64,000 nucleotides of DNA from Lunularia cruciata (taxonomy: Eukaryota > Streptophyta > Marchantiopsida > Lunulariales > Lunulariaceae): NCBI GenBank assembly GCA_948567375.1, contig OX419761.1, positions 3,908,501 to 3,972,500 of the forward strand, given 5' to 3'. Made by a program: the position numbers and the translations under genes. Each line of letters opens with the position of its first letter. Position 1 is the stretch's first letter. A model generated the notes under the pieces. The model made no database searches, had not been told where the DNA came from, and saw only the letters and a program-made list of their open reading frames with translations. This document shows, in pieces, positions 11,150 through 23,728 of the stretch.

Positions 11150-12855
11150 GAAAGAGAGGGAATCCCACTCAATGGACAAAGGCGGATTGGAGAGTAGTTT
11201 TGGGAAGAGAAGCAAGAGCAATAGGAAGTACAACCTTCTGTCGGAAGTGTGATGCTTCAGAAGAGACTGCCATAGTGAATAATTTGTTCAATCAACCTTG
11301 CACTAAGAATGAGTATAAGGTGGACAGTTATAGAGACCCGAGCAGAGGGAGATGGTTAGCGCAATGCTGCCAATGTTCAAGCTAGAGCAAACCACCTATG
11401 TTACGATGCAACACGCGGTGTTCTTTCACCAAATGTTTGCGGGAGAGGTAGTAGATTGGGTGAAATGTCTGTATCAAAGAGTGGGGCAGATGATTTTGGG
11501 ATGGAGCAGGGATATGCCACCACATTACTTTGTGCCATTCACAGTGCACTTTTATTTTGGGTTGAACTTGTTGACTTTGGAAAAATGAAATCGAATGCGT
11601 TCACACTTTCATCCGGATTTACAAAAGGAGGCAGATGTAGATAAGTAATATTATATGAAGAGAGTGCAAGATAGGGATGAGTACTACAAGAAGAGTGGGA
11701 AGGAGAAAATCATAGCAATTGACCTTCCAAGGGCAAGAAAGAGAGCCAAGCCTGAGAGTTGTGTTACGACAGTCCATCCTTAGAAGGTTCCGAAGCTTAA
11801 CCCAACAGCGGTGGTAGTAAAGATGAAGGGAGCCATGCCGGAAGTAGAAGAAGAGTTGGAAGGAGAAACTGGATCAAAGGAAGGAATGTTGGGAGAGGAA
11901 GAGGAGTTCACGCTATGGAGTGAAGAATCAAGTAGTGACAGCAAAGGTGAAGTGGAGGTTCAGCAAATGCAACAGCCAATGATTGAGACAAGAAAGCTGA
12001 GTCCCAAAATTTCCATGCTTGAAAAAGGAAGTGAGAAGAGGAAGGGAGAGGAAGTTGTGGCACAACCCCAGACTGCCAAGGGTAAGAATGTGATGACTAC
12101 ATCTGAAGTGGGGCCTAGTAAAGTTACTCTAGAAGGAGGAGAAATTTTAGAAGAAGAAACTTTGAAGGTGCAAAGATTGCAACTTTGGAGCAAGGTGCAA
12201 GAAGTAGAGTGGTAGGAACCTAGTAAAGTCACTCTAGAAGGAGGAGAAAGCTATGAAGCAATGCTCATTGCTTGAGCTTAATTCCGAGTATCAATTTTTT
12301 TGTCCTTGTGTTTGTGAGTGTGGGAAGAATTTCAAAGTCCAAATCAGTGTGTTTGTTGGATGTTGGATTCCATAGCCTTGATCTTCATTTTGTGTGTTTG
12401 ATCTTGAGTGAAGTGCAATCAGAGCAATGCCTTGACAGATTTGAGAGGAATTGTAGTGTTGGTAGTATTCTACATTTGTGAGTGCAGTGCAAAGTTGATG
12501 TGAAGCAATTTTGATTGAGGAAGTTGTACCTTTAGTGGAGGGGTGGAACACGATTTTGAGGCGAAGTAGTTTTGCAATGAAGTGCCGTTTTTGGGAGAGC
12601 CTGAATCATCACAATCAAGATTGATTGGAAAGATTTGTTGGGGTTGTGATTAAGGAGTATTAATTTGTGACAAGACTGAGTTAGTGCTTGTTACTCTCTT
12701 CTAGGTGTGGTTTCTACCTAAGAGATTAAAGACGCAACCAAGTAGAACTTAATTGTTACTTTACTTTGTATTTGACCAATTCTAAATCATATCTATGCGG
12801 AAACAAAATTTACTTACCCGATTACTGCAAAATTGATATTTGCCAAGTTATGACA
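11150..12855 (+). repeat. 3' LTR of gypsy P, second block (LTR2 copy B)
   Basis: Resumes the LTR cut at 7408, mid-ORF (KGKRGNPTQWTKADWRVVLG). The ORF is badly decayed: frameshifts near 11350, a stop at 11586, an acidic stretch 11811-12215. An internal deletion near 12235 removes the coiled-coil part, and the non-coding 3' region follows directly. The two blocks total about 2.4 kb against 3.77 kb for intact copies. It ends GTTATGACA at 12855 against H element sequence. Confidence 0.8.
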
Positions 12856-13138
12856 AATGGTAATCTCCACACATCTGCCTATTTGTGTAGTTGCCATGCA
12901 TATCCTTCTTGTTTGGCATCACTGTAGCTGATACATACTCTCTATGTGAGATCTCAACCAAACCAGCCTCAAAAAAGTCTCTACTCTGGCTCTGAATCAA
13001 TGTACTCTCCATATCACTATAGCAATAAGGGTATTGGAAAACTGATGTATTGCTAGTCAGCTCAATCCGTATACCAAGTCCCTTTAAAGCACCCAAATCC
13101 TTTATACAGAAGGCAAAAAAACTTGTGTAGCTTTTCAA
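12856..13138 (-). pseudogene. Element H: start of the reverse transcriptase domain, truncated
   Basis: Reverse-frame translation reads VFQYPYCYSDMESTLIQSQS, then EAGLVEISHREYVSATVMPN and KKDMHGNYTNRQMCGDY. This is the usual gypsy RT entry: a Pro/Tyr-rich approach, the conserved acidic residue, GLVEIS, a paired-Lys strand and C-x-DY. It stops exactly where element P inserted, at 12855. The rest of RT lies beyond P, outside the window. It follows the methyltransferase-like region on the same strand. Confidence 0.8.
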
Positions 13139-13589
13139 GAACCTCCGAACACTCTATCTTTCCTCTCCTGTAAGCTTAGGCCCAAGATCTGGCCCCCAAG
13201 TATCCTCTGTAACTATCGTAGGAGTGGAAGACATATTGATTGGCAGCTACATTGGGCCCTTGGGAGCAGTAGTGTCATGTCTCCGACCACTAGAGGTTCC
13301 AACCTCTATGTGAAAAACTCCCTCCACTATGGCTGCAAGCTCACACATCCTCTATCTGCATCCCAAGTGGACCAAGGGTGTAATCCAAGTAGCCCATGCT
13401 CACCTAGATGGACTCCAAGTAGACCACTCTCTCTAGTAGGTATTGGTTGTGTCCCAAGAATACCATGTCCACTTAGTCTATCGCCCCCAGCATGTGCTTG
13501 AATCGTCTTGATAGGCACAGGGCTCATAAGTGTCCGAGTGGTGATGCCTATCAAGTGCATCCTACGCTGGTCTGCCAAACCAAGGTTCA

Positions 13590-14740
13590 CAAGGTCAAAC
13601 AGTTTAGGTCCATAGCTTGACCTAACACTTGACGCTTGGATGCCTCTACTACTGCTAGAATAGCAATAATACCAATGCAAAAGCCCATTGCCCGCTCTCT
13701 CTCATTAATGTTGGGCTCTACTAAGTACTGTAACTTTGAGTCCCAAACAAGTCCAAGTCCTCCCTCTCAAAAAGCATGAGAGCCTAGGAAACTCATAAGT
13801 GTGGGAAAAGCAACTTTAGGTTGTCCAACTAGGTTCACCATAGCCATAAGTGACCTATCAGCCACTACCACCATTTGAGACTGACACCCCACATCCAAGA
13901 TGTCATCAACAAGGATGTGGTCTAGTCGTTGAATCCCATCATATGCACGTTGTAGAACCTCTTTGGGTAAGAGGTCCGTTCACCAAAGACAAAGACAATG
14001 AGCCTATGATCCCACTCTAGCTGCATCTAACAATACAGTAGGTCCCAACTAAAAATGGACTTGATATGTACTCACCACCACTCTGGTGAAAGAATCACCC
14101 ATTAAAGGAACGTTATCCAAAAGGTAAGCTAGAGAAACAGACTGATGAACCTAAAGATATCCTAGTATCTGTAACATCTCCCAAAACACACCAAAACAAG
14201 GATCTTGAAGACCCAAACCTTGACAACATGTGTATGTCCCTAACATGGCCATCCAAAAATCACCAAGTTAATAGGCCTATGTCTCTCCAGATCATGTGCC
14301 CCTAATAAGGAAATGTCTACTAATAGGACCTTTTGGTAACCTATGACTGTTGATATTGGTAATAACTCAGGATACTGATAGGCCAAGTGTGCCACATGAT
14401 GTAGAGAGACTCGCCTAGCAGTCTCATCTCTCTCCTCATACAAGTACCTCTATACTTGTATACCCACCTATAGGATCGTAGCTACGCCGGTGCTAATCCT
14501 ACCAAACAACTCCAATAGACATACTCTCTCTATAGGATACTGCCAAGCAATGAGTGTGGTATCCAAAGGTGTCAAGGTAATCTATTTTGGAGGCTCATCC
14601 TCACAATTATCTCTTGGTGGTACAAAGGCTCCACTGCAAGCATGCTGCACCAACCAATTTGCATGTTGCTACAATGCCTCCTCTAAACTCCACAATGGAA
14701 CATCCAAGGTGGATTGAACAATCCCACTCGTACTCCAAAT
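13590..14740 (-). pseudogene. Element H: cytosine-5 DNA methyltransferase-like domain, decayed
   Basis: On the reverse strand, between gag and RT, the C5-methyltransferase motifs appear in order. Motif I-like LELFGRISTG (14486-14515); RYLYEERDE acidic strand (14423-14449); motif IV GWPC with the next codon TAG where Gln or Asn is expected (14240-14248); motif VI-like DNVPLMG (14098-14118); LLDAARVGS with a following Arg-rich strand now mutated (13981-14033); and NERERAMGF then QVLGQAMDLN (about 13609-13690), like the C-terminal motif X area. Spacing and the GIQV-x-RY segment after motif I recall the DNMT3/DRM-type fold more than bacterial enzymes. Multiple stops and frameshifts make it inactive. 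Retrotransposon-borne methyltransferases are known in a few algae and protists; the assignment here is from motifs only. Confidence 0.7.
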
Positions 14741-15965
14741 CTGCATGATCTCCTCTAGTATTGGAGTATCTTTTGCATGGGCGTTCCCCTCCAATAAATC
14801 TCCAAGCCAAGTAACTGCACCATTGAAAACTGAAACTGATGTTGCCATGGTCCCGGACTACAGAGTCAAGACTGCCACTATTGAAGCATGCTGGTAGGCA
14901 ACATACTTGTCCCTCACCAAACTGCCAACCTGGTCTATAAGAGGCTATCTGCTCCAAATAGTCAATACTGAAACCCATGGAATACAACCTTGCTCCCCCA
15001 ACTAGGACATCATATGACTCAGCTATTGTCGCAATAGCTTGAGCTCTCACCACCGAGCTACTAGTTGGATAACCACGCTGAACCTCTACAACAAGCTCCT
15101 CACGTGTGATCTATTGTGTCGAACCACCACCTAGAGATGTCTGGATCTGAAATGGACACCTCTCCACATTGGTCTTCTGTAACTTCAGACCAACTACTGC
15201 TTCCCCAACATAAGGAGCCAAAGTCTAACAAGACTCTTTGTGGTGTATAGATCTTCCCTGAAGGTCCCACCAAGTGGAAAATCCTCTCTAGTTATCCAAT
15301 AGGACAACACCAGGTGTGAACCACGCTCTCTCAAAGGCTGGTCTTGTTGGCAATTCCTCTAGTCTAGCCGTTGCTACTTGCCATAAACCACTGGTCATTG
15401 AACGGATCCCATGCTCCTCAACCAAGTCAGCTCTACTATCAACCACCTCTGCTCTAGTCATAGGAACCGCATCATCCCTACTCTCACAAAGCGTGGCAGC
15501 CAATTGGAACACTGGGGTTGGGTCAACTCCCAATGTAAACATGTCATTGGCTGAAAACAAAGAGCACCACATATTCAGCTGAGCCGCTCCTAACATCATG
15601 ATGGACTCAATTTGTGTAGTAGTAGGTGGTTGAATAGTAGGTAGTCCATCATGCACCCCATCACCACCTACCACGCCTGCACTAGGACGTTTGGGAGCCA
15701 TGGTTGTTGTTTGCAATGCCTCAGATAGCATGAAAGACTAGGGAAGTCTGACCTGTCTCCCAACCTCTCCTCTTTGTGGGTCGAACTCCACTGATGCTCC
15801 TCTAGGCTTTGGAGCAAGTACTGCACTCCTAGTCACTACTATAGATGCATCCACATGTGCTACTCTGCACATGAAGTCCAAAGCATCTCTATCACCAACA
15901 TATGAGGTGGAAGCCTCAACACTTGAATCTGATCTCCTTTGAGCAATGGCCATACAAGCCAATCT
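14740..15965 (-). pseudogene. Element H: region between gag knuckles and methyltransferase, unknown
   Basis: One reading frame with a few stops continues from the zinc-knuckle region at 16373 down to at least 14607; pieces ending at 15966, 15738, 15288 and 14607 are all in the same frame. It contains MAPKRPSAGVVGGDG, QLAATLCESRDD, FERAWFTPGVVLLDN and IDYLEQIASYRPGWQFGEGQ, with FGEGQVCCLPACFNSGSLDS after it. I recognise no family. Its position between gag and the methyltransferase motifs suggests it belongs to the same polyprotein. A one-base shift near 14700 moves the frame into the methyltransferase reading (LVQHACSGAFVPPRDNCEDE). Confidence 0.6.
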
Positions 15966-16367
15966 CTACTCCAACTGCTCAATCCAAGTAGCCATAGTTG
16001 GATCAGAAGTAAGGGCAAGTACTGCACCTCTACAAGGTGTAGATCCTCTACCACCACCTCTACCACCTTGTCCTCCATGAATTAGAGCTCCTCTACTACC
16101 TGCCATAGCAACCCTACCACTGTGTAACTCCGAGTGTAGGTCAAAGCACCGGTCCCTAGTGTGACCAAATCTATGGCAATGCTCACACTGCCTATGTGTT
16201 GGCTGTGATGCACCAGAGGTATCAGGTCTACTGCCTTGAGTACACTCTCTCCTAGAGTGAGGTCCACCACAAGTCCAACAAGCAACAATACCACTCATTG
16301 GTTGCTGCTGACCTGAAAAGGAAGGTAAGGGTCTAACTATAGTGGGCCTTCCACTCGCTCTATATGA
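15966..16367 (-). pseudogene. Element H: gag nucleocapsid with two zinc knuckles
   Basis: The reverse frame holds two nucleic-acid-binding knuckles: CWTCGGPHSRREC (16242-16280, spacing CX2CX3HX4C) and CEHCHRFGHTRDRC (16146-16187, canonical CX2CX4HX4C). A Gly/Arg-rich tail follows (GGQGGRGGGRGSTP). Upstream gag is at 42933-43837 beyond element M, which inserted here. It ends with an in-frame TAA/TAG-type stop near 15966, after which the same frame continues. Confidence 0.82.
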
Positions 16368-19300
16368 CTGCAAATGCCACTCTTAAATAGTGAAGCAAAC
16401 GACAATTCTAACAACTATACCGTTTCCTAACAACTCTTCCTACCCATAAATCCAAAATAACAATGCACCTCTTCATATCTGCCTCTTCAAATCGCAAAAT
16501 CTATTACTAAACTGATCCAATGTCTACTTCTTCCTCGGCTTTCAATCCCAAAGTAACTTCACTCACTACTACTTTATCCTTGGGTTTCACAACTCCTAAT
16601 TCCTCTACCAATTCTAACATTTCTCTTTCTTGATTTGCCATTCCACTAGTGGGTAATCCATCTAACTCCTTATCTCCCAACCCACTCTTCTCTAACATCT
16701 CCGATGGTAATTTCAAAGACATCTGCACTCCTATGTTATCTACTTTGGGTTTTCTCTTACATCCTTTTGAAGTTTATCTATCTCTTATTTCACTAAGTCT
16801 AATCTAATTGTTATATTGTGTTCTACTTCCAATATCTTTCTATCTTCACGAGCTCTAGGACTGATAAGTAAAGCATTCAAATCTTTATCTTTCACATTTC
16901 TCCTCCTTGTCTCTTGTACCAACAACTTCAACTCATGCAGTCTTGCTTCTTCAATTTGCACGCTGGCTTTTGTACTCAGCATTGCATTCATCTTGATCAC
17001 AATCTCCTTCATTGGCTCCAATCTCATTCTTCTCTCTTGTTCTTGATCTGCAAGCCAATCTTCTCTATACATTGCTAATTTTGCTTCGAACTTGGCTTTC
17101 ACAATCTATTTCTCCTTCTCCTTCTGCACAATCTTCTCCACTTGACTGTGAAGTAACTCTCTCAACCTTTCTTCCTCTCTATATCTCACTGTCAACTCTC
17201 TTTGCCAGAGCTGCTTCTTCACTTCTACACTCTCCATCACTCTTTTGAGCTCTTGCTCTTTCTCTACTACTCTTGCCATAGCATGGATAATTTCTAATCT
17301 TGAATCAGCAAATTGCTGCTTCAAGATTTCATACTCAGCTACTTGCCTTTCCCTCGCTATGTCACCCTGCTCTATGAGTCCCTCTCTATTCCTCACTTCT
17401 CTCTTCAAGTTCTCGATCACTTGATTCTGTACTATTGCATCTACTCGTAGTACTTCCCTTTCCCCCTCACCTTGGGTTATACTCTTCTTTAACACTGAGT
17501 TCTCTTCTTCTAATTGAGCTAACACTTGCAACACAAACTTCACCTCCAGACACTTCGACTGCATCTCCTTCTTCTTGTGCTCTAACTTCACCAAAAATGG
17601 GCACACAACCTCCCGCAAATACTCTACTCCTTCACTCACATTCATTTTGACTCGTGGACTTATCTCCTTCTTCACCTCTTCCTCACTCGACACTCGTCTT
17701 CTAAGCCACAGTTGCCTTATAGAAGTGGATTCTTTGCTCCTTGAACTTCCATCCTCCTCTTCTCTTACCTTACTTGGCCCTGCTCCATACTTCACCTTTC
17801 GTCTGGAACAAACTCCCCTTTGAATTGTAACTCTTTACTCCTCTTGCTCTGGAACTTCTTCCAATTTTGAATTACCTTTCTCCTCCGTCTCCATCTTGGC
17901 TTCCTCCTCTTTGGGTACCGATTTCATCTCCACTCCATCGTTGCTGTCACTACTTGTGTCTCCATTCTATAGTGTGAACTCGGGTTCTTCCTCCCTCTCT
18001 GAGTCTTCGGACTTGCACTCGGCTTCCCCTTTTGACTCTTCTTCCAATGACGCAATTACCACCAGCTCTTTCCTCAAGTTTACCCTTCTAGCCTTCCAAG
18101 GTCTTGCTTTCTCTACTTCTTCTCCTTGTCAACTCTTGTTCTTTGACTTTGGAGTGCTCACTTCCAACCACACACTTTGCCCCATTTGTGCGTAGTACTC
18201 ATCACTGCTCCTGATCTGAAGAATGTATTGCTGCTCCTATGCATCGACATCTCTTCTTAAGTCGGGATGGAAATGGGATACCATCTTATTTTTCTCCGCC
18301 GCATTGAGCAAGTTCAGCCCCATATAGAAATGGGCTGCAAATGGCACAATGTAATGTGGAGGCAACCTGCCCCACAAATTCCACACCATCTGTCTCATCC
18401 TCCCATGAAGACACTTTACTTAGTTAATTGGCTCTCCTGCAAACATCTTATGGAAGAACACCGCTTGGTGCTTCATTACATAAGTCATTCTCTCCGGCTT
18501 CAAGATTGCCGTAAGAGCACTCACAATCCCTCTCTTGACAAAATCCTTGTAGCTCTCCACTTTGTAGCCATTCTTTGTGCGCTTCAAAGAGAAGGCATCT
18601 CTCATTTCTTAGGTTTCTTTGGCTACTTCTCCCTTCCTCAAGAATGTGGCACCATGCTTTGCGCCTGCTTCTCTCCCAAGTACTTACCTCCAATCCGACT
18701 CTATCCATTGAGCATGATTTCCTCTCTTCCCTTCTTCCTCAGGGCCATCGAGACACTTACTCTCGATGATCTCAGTCATGAACCCTAGAAAGCTAACATT
18801 CCAATTCCATGCCAAGAATGTGATCCAAAGCTTGCTCAAGACCTCAATTCTTGTGATCACATCTAACCTCCGAATCGCATGATTTCTCACTACAACTTTG
18901 GAGTTCTTCCCACCTCCCATCTTTCTCTCTTCCACTCTGGGCTGGGGACTTTTCTTCCTACTGATTCTTGGCTTAACTCTCTCAACTTCCTCTCGACACA
19001 CCAGCGTGTGTTTGACTTTACTTCCCTTCCCACGATCTCTTGCAGGATGACTTCTTAACGGCGATGGGAAATTGCTTGTCATTGCTTTGTCTTTAGATTA
19101 TTTTTTATAGAGTCACGCCTTCTCTGTCTTTCTTCAATTTTAATTTCTACCAAGAAATCACACCTCATACATGCTCATGTCACTATCAAGTGTCCTTCAC
19201 GCATATGACTACCATTTTTGAATGTTACCTTCTTGAATGTCTCGCCCCAAAGGAAAGTTGTTACATTGTCCTCACCTTAGGTTGAGCACCCCCAAGACAA

Positions 19301-19493
19301 AGACTCCTTACTTCGGGTTGTATGCTGAAAGGGCAATTCTGAGTACCTTGCCTTATGACCCAAAGTCACATTACCTCAGGTTACATCCCAAGGACACTTT
19401 TCTTTGCCTTCTTTGGCCATATAGGGGCAATTTGACTTCTCTGTACACTTCTTCTTCAAAATTGAGGAAAAAAACAAAAATGTGGGTATCACA
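16368..19493 (-). repeat. 3' LTR of gypsy M (LTR2 copy D), end truncated
   Basis: Reverse-strand LTR2 that begins (at 19493) TGTGATACCCACAT right after M's polypurine tract. About 650 bp of the 3' end is missing: at 16368 the LTR sequence ATTTGCAGTCATA passes directly into H gag. The LTR terminus and target duplication were removed by deletion. It contains a type I ORF (16507-19082). Confidence 0.85.
16507..19082 (-). pseudogene. LTR2-encoded coiled-coil protein, broken copy (type I, in M 3' LTR)
   Basis: Starts ATG at 19082 (MTSNFPSPLRSHPARDRGKG) and keeps the conserved block (FLAWNWNVSFLGFMTEIIES, VMKHQAVFFHKMFAGEPIN). A frameshift falls near 18690 and stops near 18420. The coiled-coil part is open over 17106-17795 (EEENSVLKKSITQGEGERE) and 16785-17102. 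It ends GLKAEEEVDIGSV at 16507. Decay is by scattered stops and small indels. Function unknown. Confidence 0.72.
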
Positions 19494-19506
19494 TACCCTC
19501 TCCCTT
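19494..19506 (-). promoter_or_regulatory. Polypurine tract of gypsy M
   Basis: Reverse strand AAGGGAGAGGGTA immediately before the LTR start at 19493. It plays the same role, in the same position, as the tract at 6676-6688 in P. Confidence 0.78.
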
Positions 19507-22500
19507 AAATGTGAGCATCCCCGCAAACATAGACTTTGGGTGTCTTAGAGACTTCCAAGTCTATGGTCAAATATCTCCAAACTCTCCACCTGTTTACTCG
19601 AGTGGCAAAAGGATTACCCTCCAAGTCTACAAGTTGAATGGACCCATTTCATAAAGATGAAGAACTAGATAAGGCCCTATCCATCTCAAATGCAGCTTGC
19701 CTGTATGAAATATTGGGTGATTGTTGTATAACAAAACCAAATCTCCTTCGCAAACAGTCACAGGCTTGATATGCTTATCGTGCCTGACTTTCCTCTACTC
19801 TTGGACTTCTTTTGTGGTTTGCATTTCATCATCTCTTTTCACTTCTAACCACATCAGTTGATGGATCTGAAGATCCTGGCTTTCTTCGTTTGAGAATTGT
19901 CCTTTGCAAAGAATCCGATATGTTGGTACTTCAAATTCAATTGGTAGTATAGGATGCAAGCCATATGTCAAGAAGTATGGAGATTTTTTGGTTGTGATCT
20001 TTTTTGTCATTTGATATGCCCACAATGCGGCTGGTAATTTTGTATCCCATTCATAGGCATAATTGACAGTCACCTTATTCAGAATTTTGCAAAGTAACGC
20101 ATTTGCCTTTTCCGTTAAGCCATTTGCTTTTGGGTTATAAGGAGTCGTCTTCTAATGTTTAATCAAGAAGTATTTTGTTAACGCCTCTACCATAGAGTTC
20201 AAAAACTGTGCCCCTTTGTCATTGACCAATTCCAAAGGACATCCGTATCGGGAGATGATGTTTCAAAAGAAAAATTCCGCAACGGTTTCTGCATCATCTT
20301 TGCAAGTTGCTTCAACTTCACCATCTTGGTAGCATAGTCAGTGCATACCAAGATGTATCTCTTCCTCGTGACTTGGGTCATTGGTCGAATGGGACCCACG
20401 AAATCAATTCCCCATTTCTCAAATAGTGCCAAGGGTAAAATTGGTCTCAAAGTCCATTGAGAAGTAGCCGTCGGCTTCCCCATTCCCTAACAAGCGTCAC
20501 AGCTTCAGATATGAGCATGCATGTCTTTGTACATTGTAGGCCACTGGTACCCCAAAGAAAGAATCTTCTTTACTATATTCTTTAGAGCATAGTGTCCCCC
20601 CAATGCTTCAGAGTGTAAAGACTCAATTACACCTCTCACTTCGTATGACTCCAAGCATCGCCAAAGTACTTCGTCTTTGCCCATCTTGAATAAAATGTTG
20701 TGTTTTAGCTGATACGGCCCCATTTTCCTGAGAAAGACTGCTCTCTGCTCCGGGTCCAGCCCTTCAGGACAATGGAGAGTATGCAAATAATGATATTTGG
20801 CTGCATACCTCATACTTCGCATTGCTGTTAATTGATATAACTCTTCATCAAGGAACCGATCGTTGATTTCCCATTCCTGGTCTTGAGTTTCTAACCTGGA
20901 CAGGAAGTCCACATTCAAATGCAAAGCCCCCTTCCATACTTGTACAGTATATGTGAATTCTTGTTACAAAAAATCCATCTTGCAATTCACCCGGACAAAT
21001 CTGCCTTCTTGACCAAACATTGCAATCCATAATGGTCAACATAGAAGATGAACTTGTATCCCAGCAGGTAGTGGCAAAATTTCTTGCATGCATACACCAT
21101 TCCAAGTGCTTCTCTTTCAATTGTCAAATAGTTCTTTTTGGAAACTGAAAGTTGTCGATTGGCATAATAAACCGGGTGGTCCTTCTTCTTCTTGTCCTTC
21201 TGACTTAAGAAAACTCCGATTGCCATGGACAAAGTATCCACATATACATGAAAAGAGACGTCCCATGGGGCCCTCATGATTGTTGCTTCAACTAGTTTCT
21301 TCTTCAATACTTGGAAAGCTTCTTCTTGATTTGCTTCCCATAGGTAGTCTTTGTATTTCTTCAGAAGCTTGCAGCAAGCACCGCATAGTTTGAAACAAAG
21401 CATCTATAGTATCCGACATGTCCTAGGAAGGCTCTCAGCTCTTGGATGTTCTTCAGGGATTCCAATGCTGAGATTACTTTGACCTTCTAGACATCAACTT
21501 CAATACCTCGGCTTGACACCCAATGCCCCAAAAGAATTCCCTCCTTCATTGCAAATAAGCATTTCTCTGGGTGTAATGACAAACTAGCAAAACAACACCT
21601 TTCAAAAGTTTGGTGAAGGTAATCCAAATGTACATCTCTTTGCCCAAACACAAAAAAATCATCAAGAAAACTTCCACAAATTTGCACAGGAAATCCTTGA
21701 ACATTGAATTCATCATCCGCTGGAAAGTAGCGGGAGCTTTACACAACCCAAAGGGCATTTGATTGTAAGCGAAAGTGTCCCAATCGGTAGTGAATGTAGT
21801 TTTATCCTTGTACTCTTCTCGGATGGATACTTGATTGTACCCTGAAAATCCATCAAGAAAGTTGTAACAAGGATGACCAACTACTTGGTCCAAAATTGTA
21901 TTTGTAAAAGGCAAAGGATGATGATCCTTCATCGTGACTGCATTTAACTTGCAGAAATCTTGGCTCACTTGAATCTTTCCCATTTTCTTCTTTGGGATAG
22001 TGACAATGGGTGAAACCCATTCATTGCTTAAGACAAGAAAGATTATTCCGGCCCCTAAGTACTTGTCAATTTTGTCTTTCACCAAGAGGGAGTACTTTGG
22101 GTTCAGGTGGTACTGTCTTTGCCAAATCGGAACTGCACCTTCAACCAGATCAATCCGGTGTTCTCCAAATTCTCATGGAATACTCGGCATTTGATCAATA
22201 GACCAGGAAAATACATCTTGGAATTCTATAAATAGGGCAGTGTATCTTGACAACTCCTCCGAAGTGATTGTCTTCAAAATTTTCAAAATTTTCCCTTCAA
22301 TCAAGACAACATCTTGACAGTCATCGGGGTCAAAGACTCTTTCAATGTGGCTTACTTGGCTTAATCTGAAGCGCACTGCCATCAAACCCCCTTCCTCTAA
22401 GTCAGGGTCACCCAAAGCAAGGTCATATGGATCTTTGTCTTTGACATCCACCTTGTAGCATTCCAAGTAATTGACTTGGACTTTGTCTTCGGATTCATCT

Positions 22501-23723
22501 GAGGATGAAGACAATGAGTCTTTGGATTCATCTTCATCTTCTAACAAACTAGTTTCCCCAAGATGGGGAACCTTGGTCCAACTCATAATCACCAGCTTCT
22601 AGTCTTCAGACAAAATGTCCTTGAACCATAGCTTTTGCTGGTGCCAATCCACCACAACTTGGACACTATACAACCACGGTCTTCCAATCAACAGTGGGTA
22701 ACCAGTTTTGGTCACTGGTCGCAACACAATGTTATTCAACTTGAAGGGCACCCCTCCAATGATCATGGTAATATTTGACAACATGCCCAATGGCCATCTC
22801 TTGGTTTGGTCTGCAAATTTCAATACTCTGGTTGTTGGTTCAAACATATGATACCTCAATTGATTTGCAATATCCTTGGTCATGACATTCACACCGGAAC
22901 CCAAATCAATGGTATCAATGTGATCATGCATCCCGTAATCTCCACATCAACCTCGTGAGATCCCAGATTTTCTTGTTCAATCCTATATATAGCGAGCATA
23001 TCTTTCTTTGACATTGCCTGACTTTCTTGAGGGCCAAATTCAGCTACCTCTTGTACAACTTGTTGTCTTCCCACAATTGCTTAAATGTAACATTTGCATT
23101 TGTGGCTGCCTAATCCGCTACAATATCATATTAGAGCACTCCCCCTAATTTCACCATCTTTGGCTTTGGCTTCGGTTTTGAAGTCTCTCCATGTTCAAAT
23201 TTGACTTTGGGACGCTTCATAATGGTGATGGGAATACTAGTGGTCTTGACTAAAGATTCCTCGGGTTGGCCCACATTGGCTTGGATTAGACCCTTCACTT
23301 CGGATTGGATATCCGCCAGAAAACTGGAGGCTTTGTCTTTGTCTCCTCCTCCAAACTCAGTTCCTAAGTCTTGAGTATTGCTTCCTTGAGTTCTTTCTAT
23401 AAGGCTTTAGCTTTGGCTTTTGTGAGGATCTTTTCCTCCTTGGCAGAAAGGATTACCTTTGGGTGCAACCTCTTTGCCTTTCTTGAAGATGACAAGGTCG
23501 TACTCAGTTCTTCAGGATCACGATTCTTCTTACTTGTGCGTGTCTCAACCTTCAAAATTTCAAGGTCTGGCCATTCTCCTTCCAAGACCGGACTCCCTTC
23601 TTGAGGTCTCTCCTCCTCAAGTGTTATACAATTTAGAGTTGTATCACCCTTTGCCTGAAGTGCTACACGCTCAACCAAGGTCTGTACATACTTTATAGGC
23701 GGCTTTGGGTTTGGTGGGTGAGG
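19507..23723 (-). pseudogene. Gypsy M pol: protease region, RT, RNase H, integrase (broken)
   Basis: Reverse frame pieces in pol order. Linker and retropepsin-like region (22599-22931, TIDLGSGVNVMTKDIANQL, then PLLIGRPWLYSV). RT (21546-22085: FLDGFSGYNQVSI, MPFGLCKAPATFQR), with its active site FLDDFF in a shifted frame at 21487-21687. RNase H (20987-21403: HVYVDTLSMAIG, YYANRQLSVS, TIEREALGMVY). Zinc-binding region (20505-20924). Integrase core (20199-20483: WGIDFVGPIRPMTQVTRK), frameshifted at the second catalytic Asp. C-terminal piece (19795-20073). There is no chromodomain. Several frameshifts and stops make it non-functional. It is the same family as P. Confidence 0.88.
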
Positions 23724-23728
23724 GCATT

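Noticed and set aside
13590-14740. Host DRM or DNMT gene
   Set aside because: There are no introns, N-terminal domains or intact frame, and it is bounded by gag knuckles and RT on the same strand.
14607-15053. 148-residue reverse ORF as a separate gene
   Set aside because: It is one open piece of the long H frame, which continues in the same frame above 15288 and shifts frame into the methyltransferase region below.
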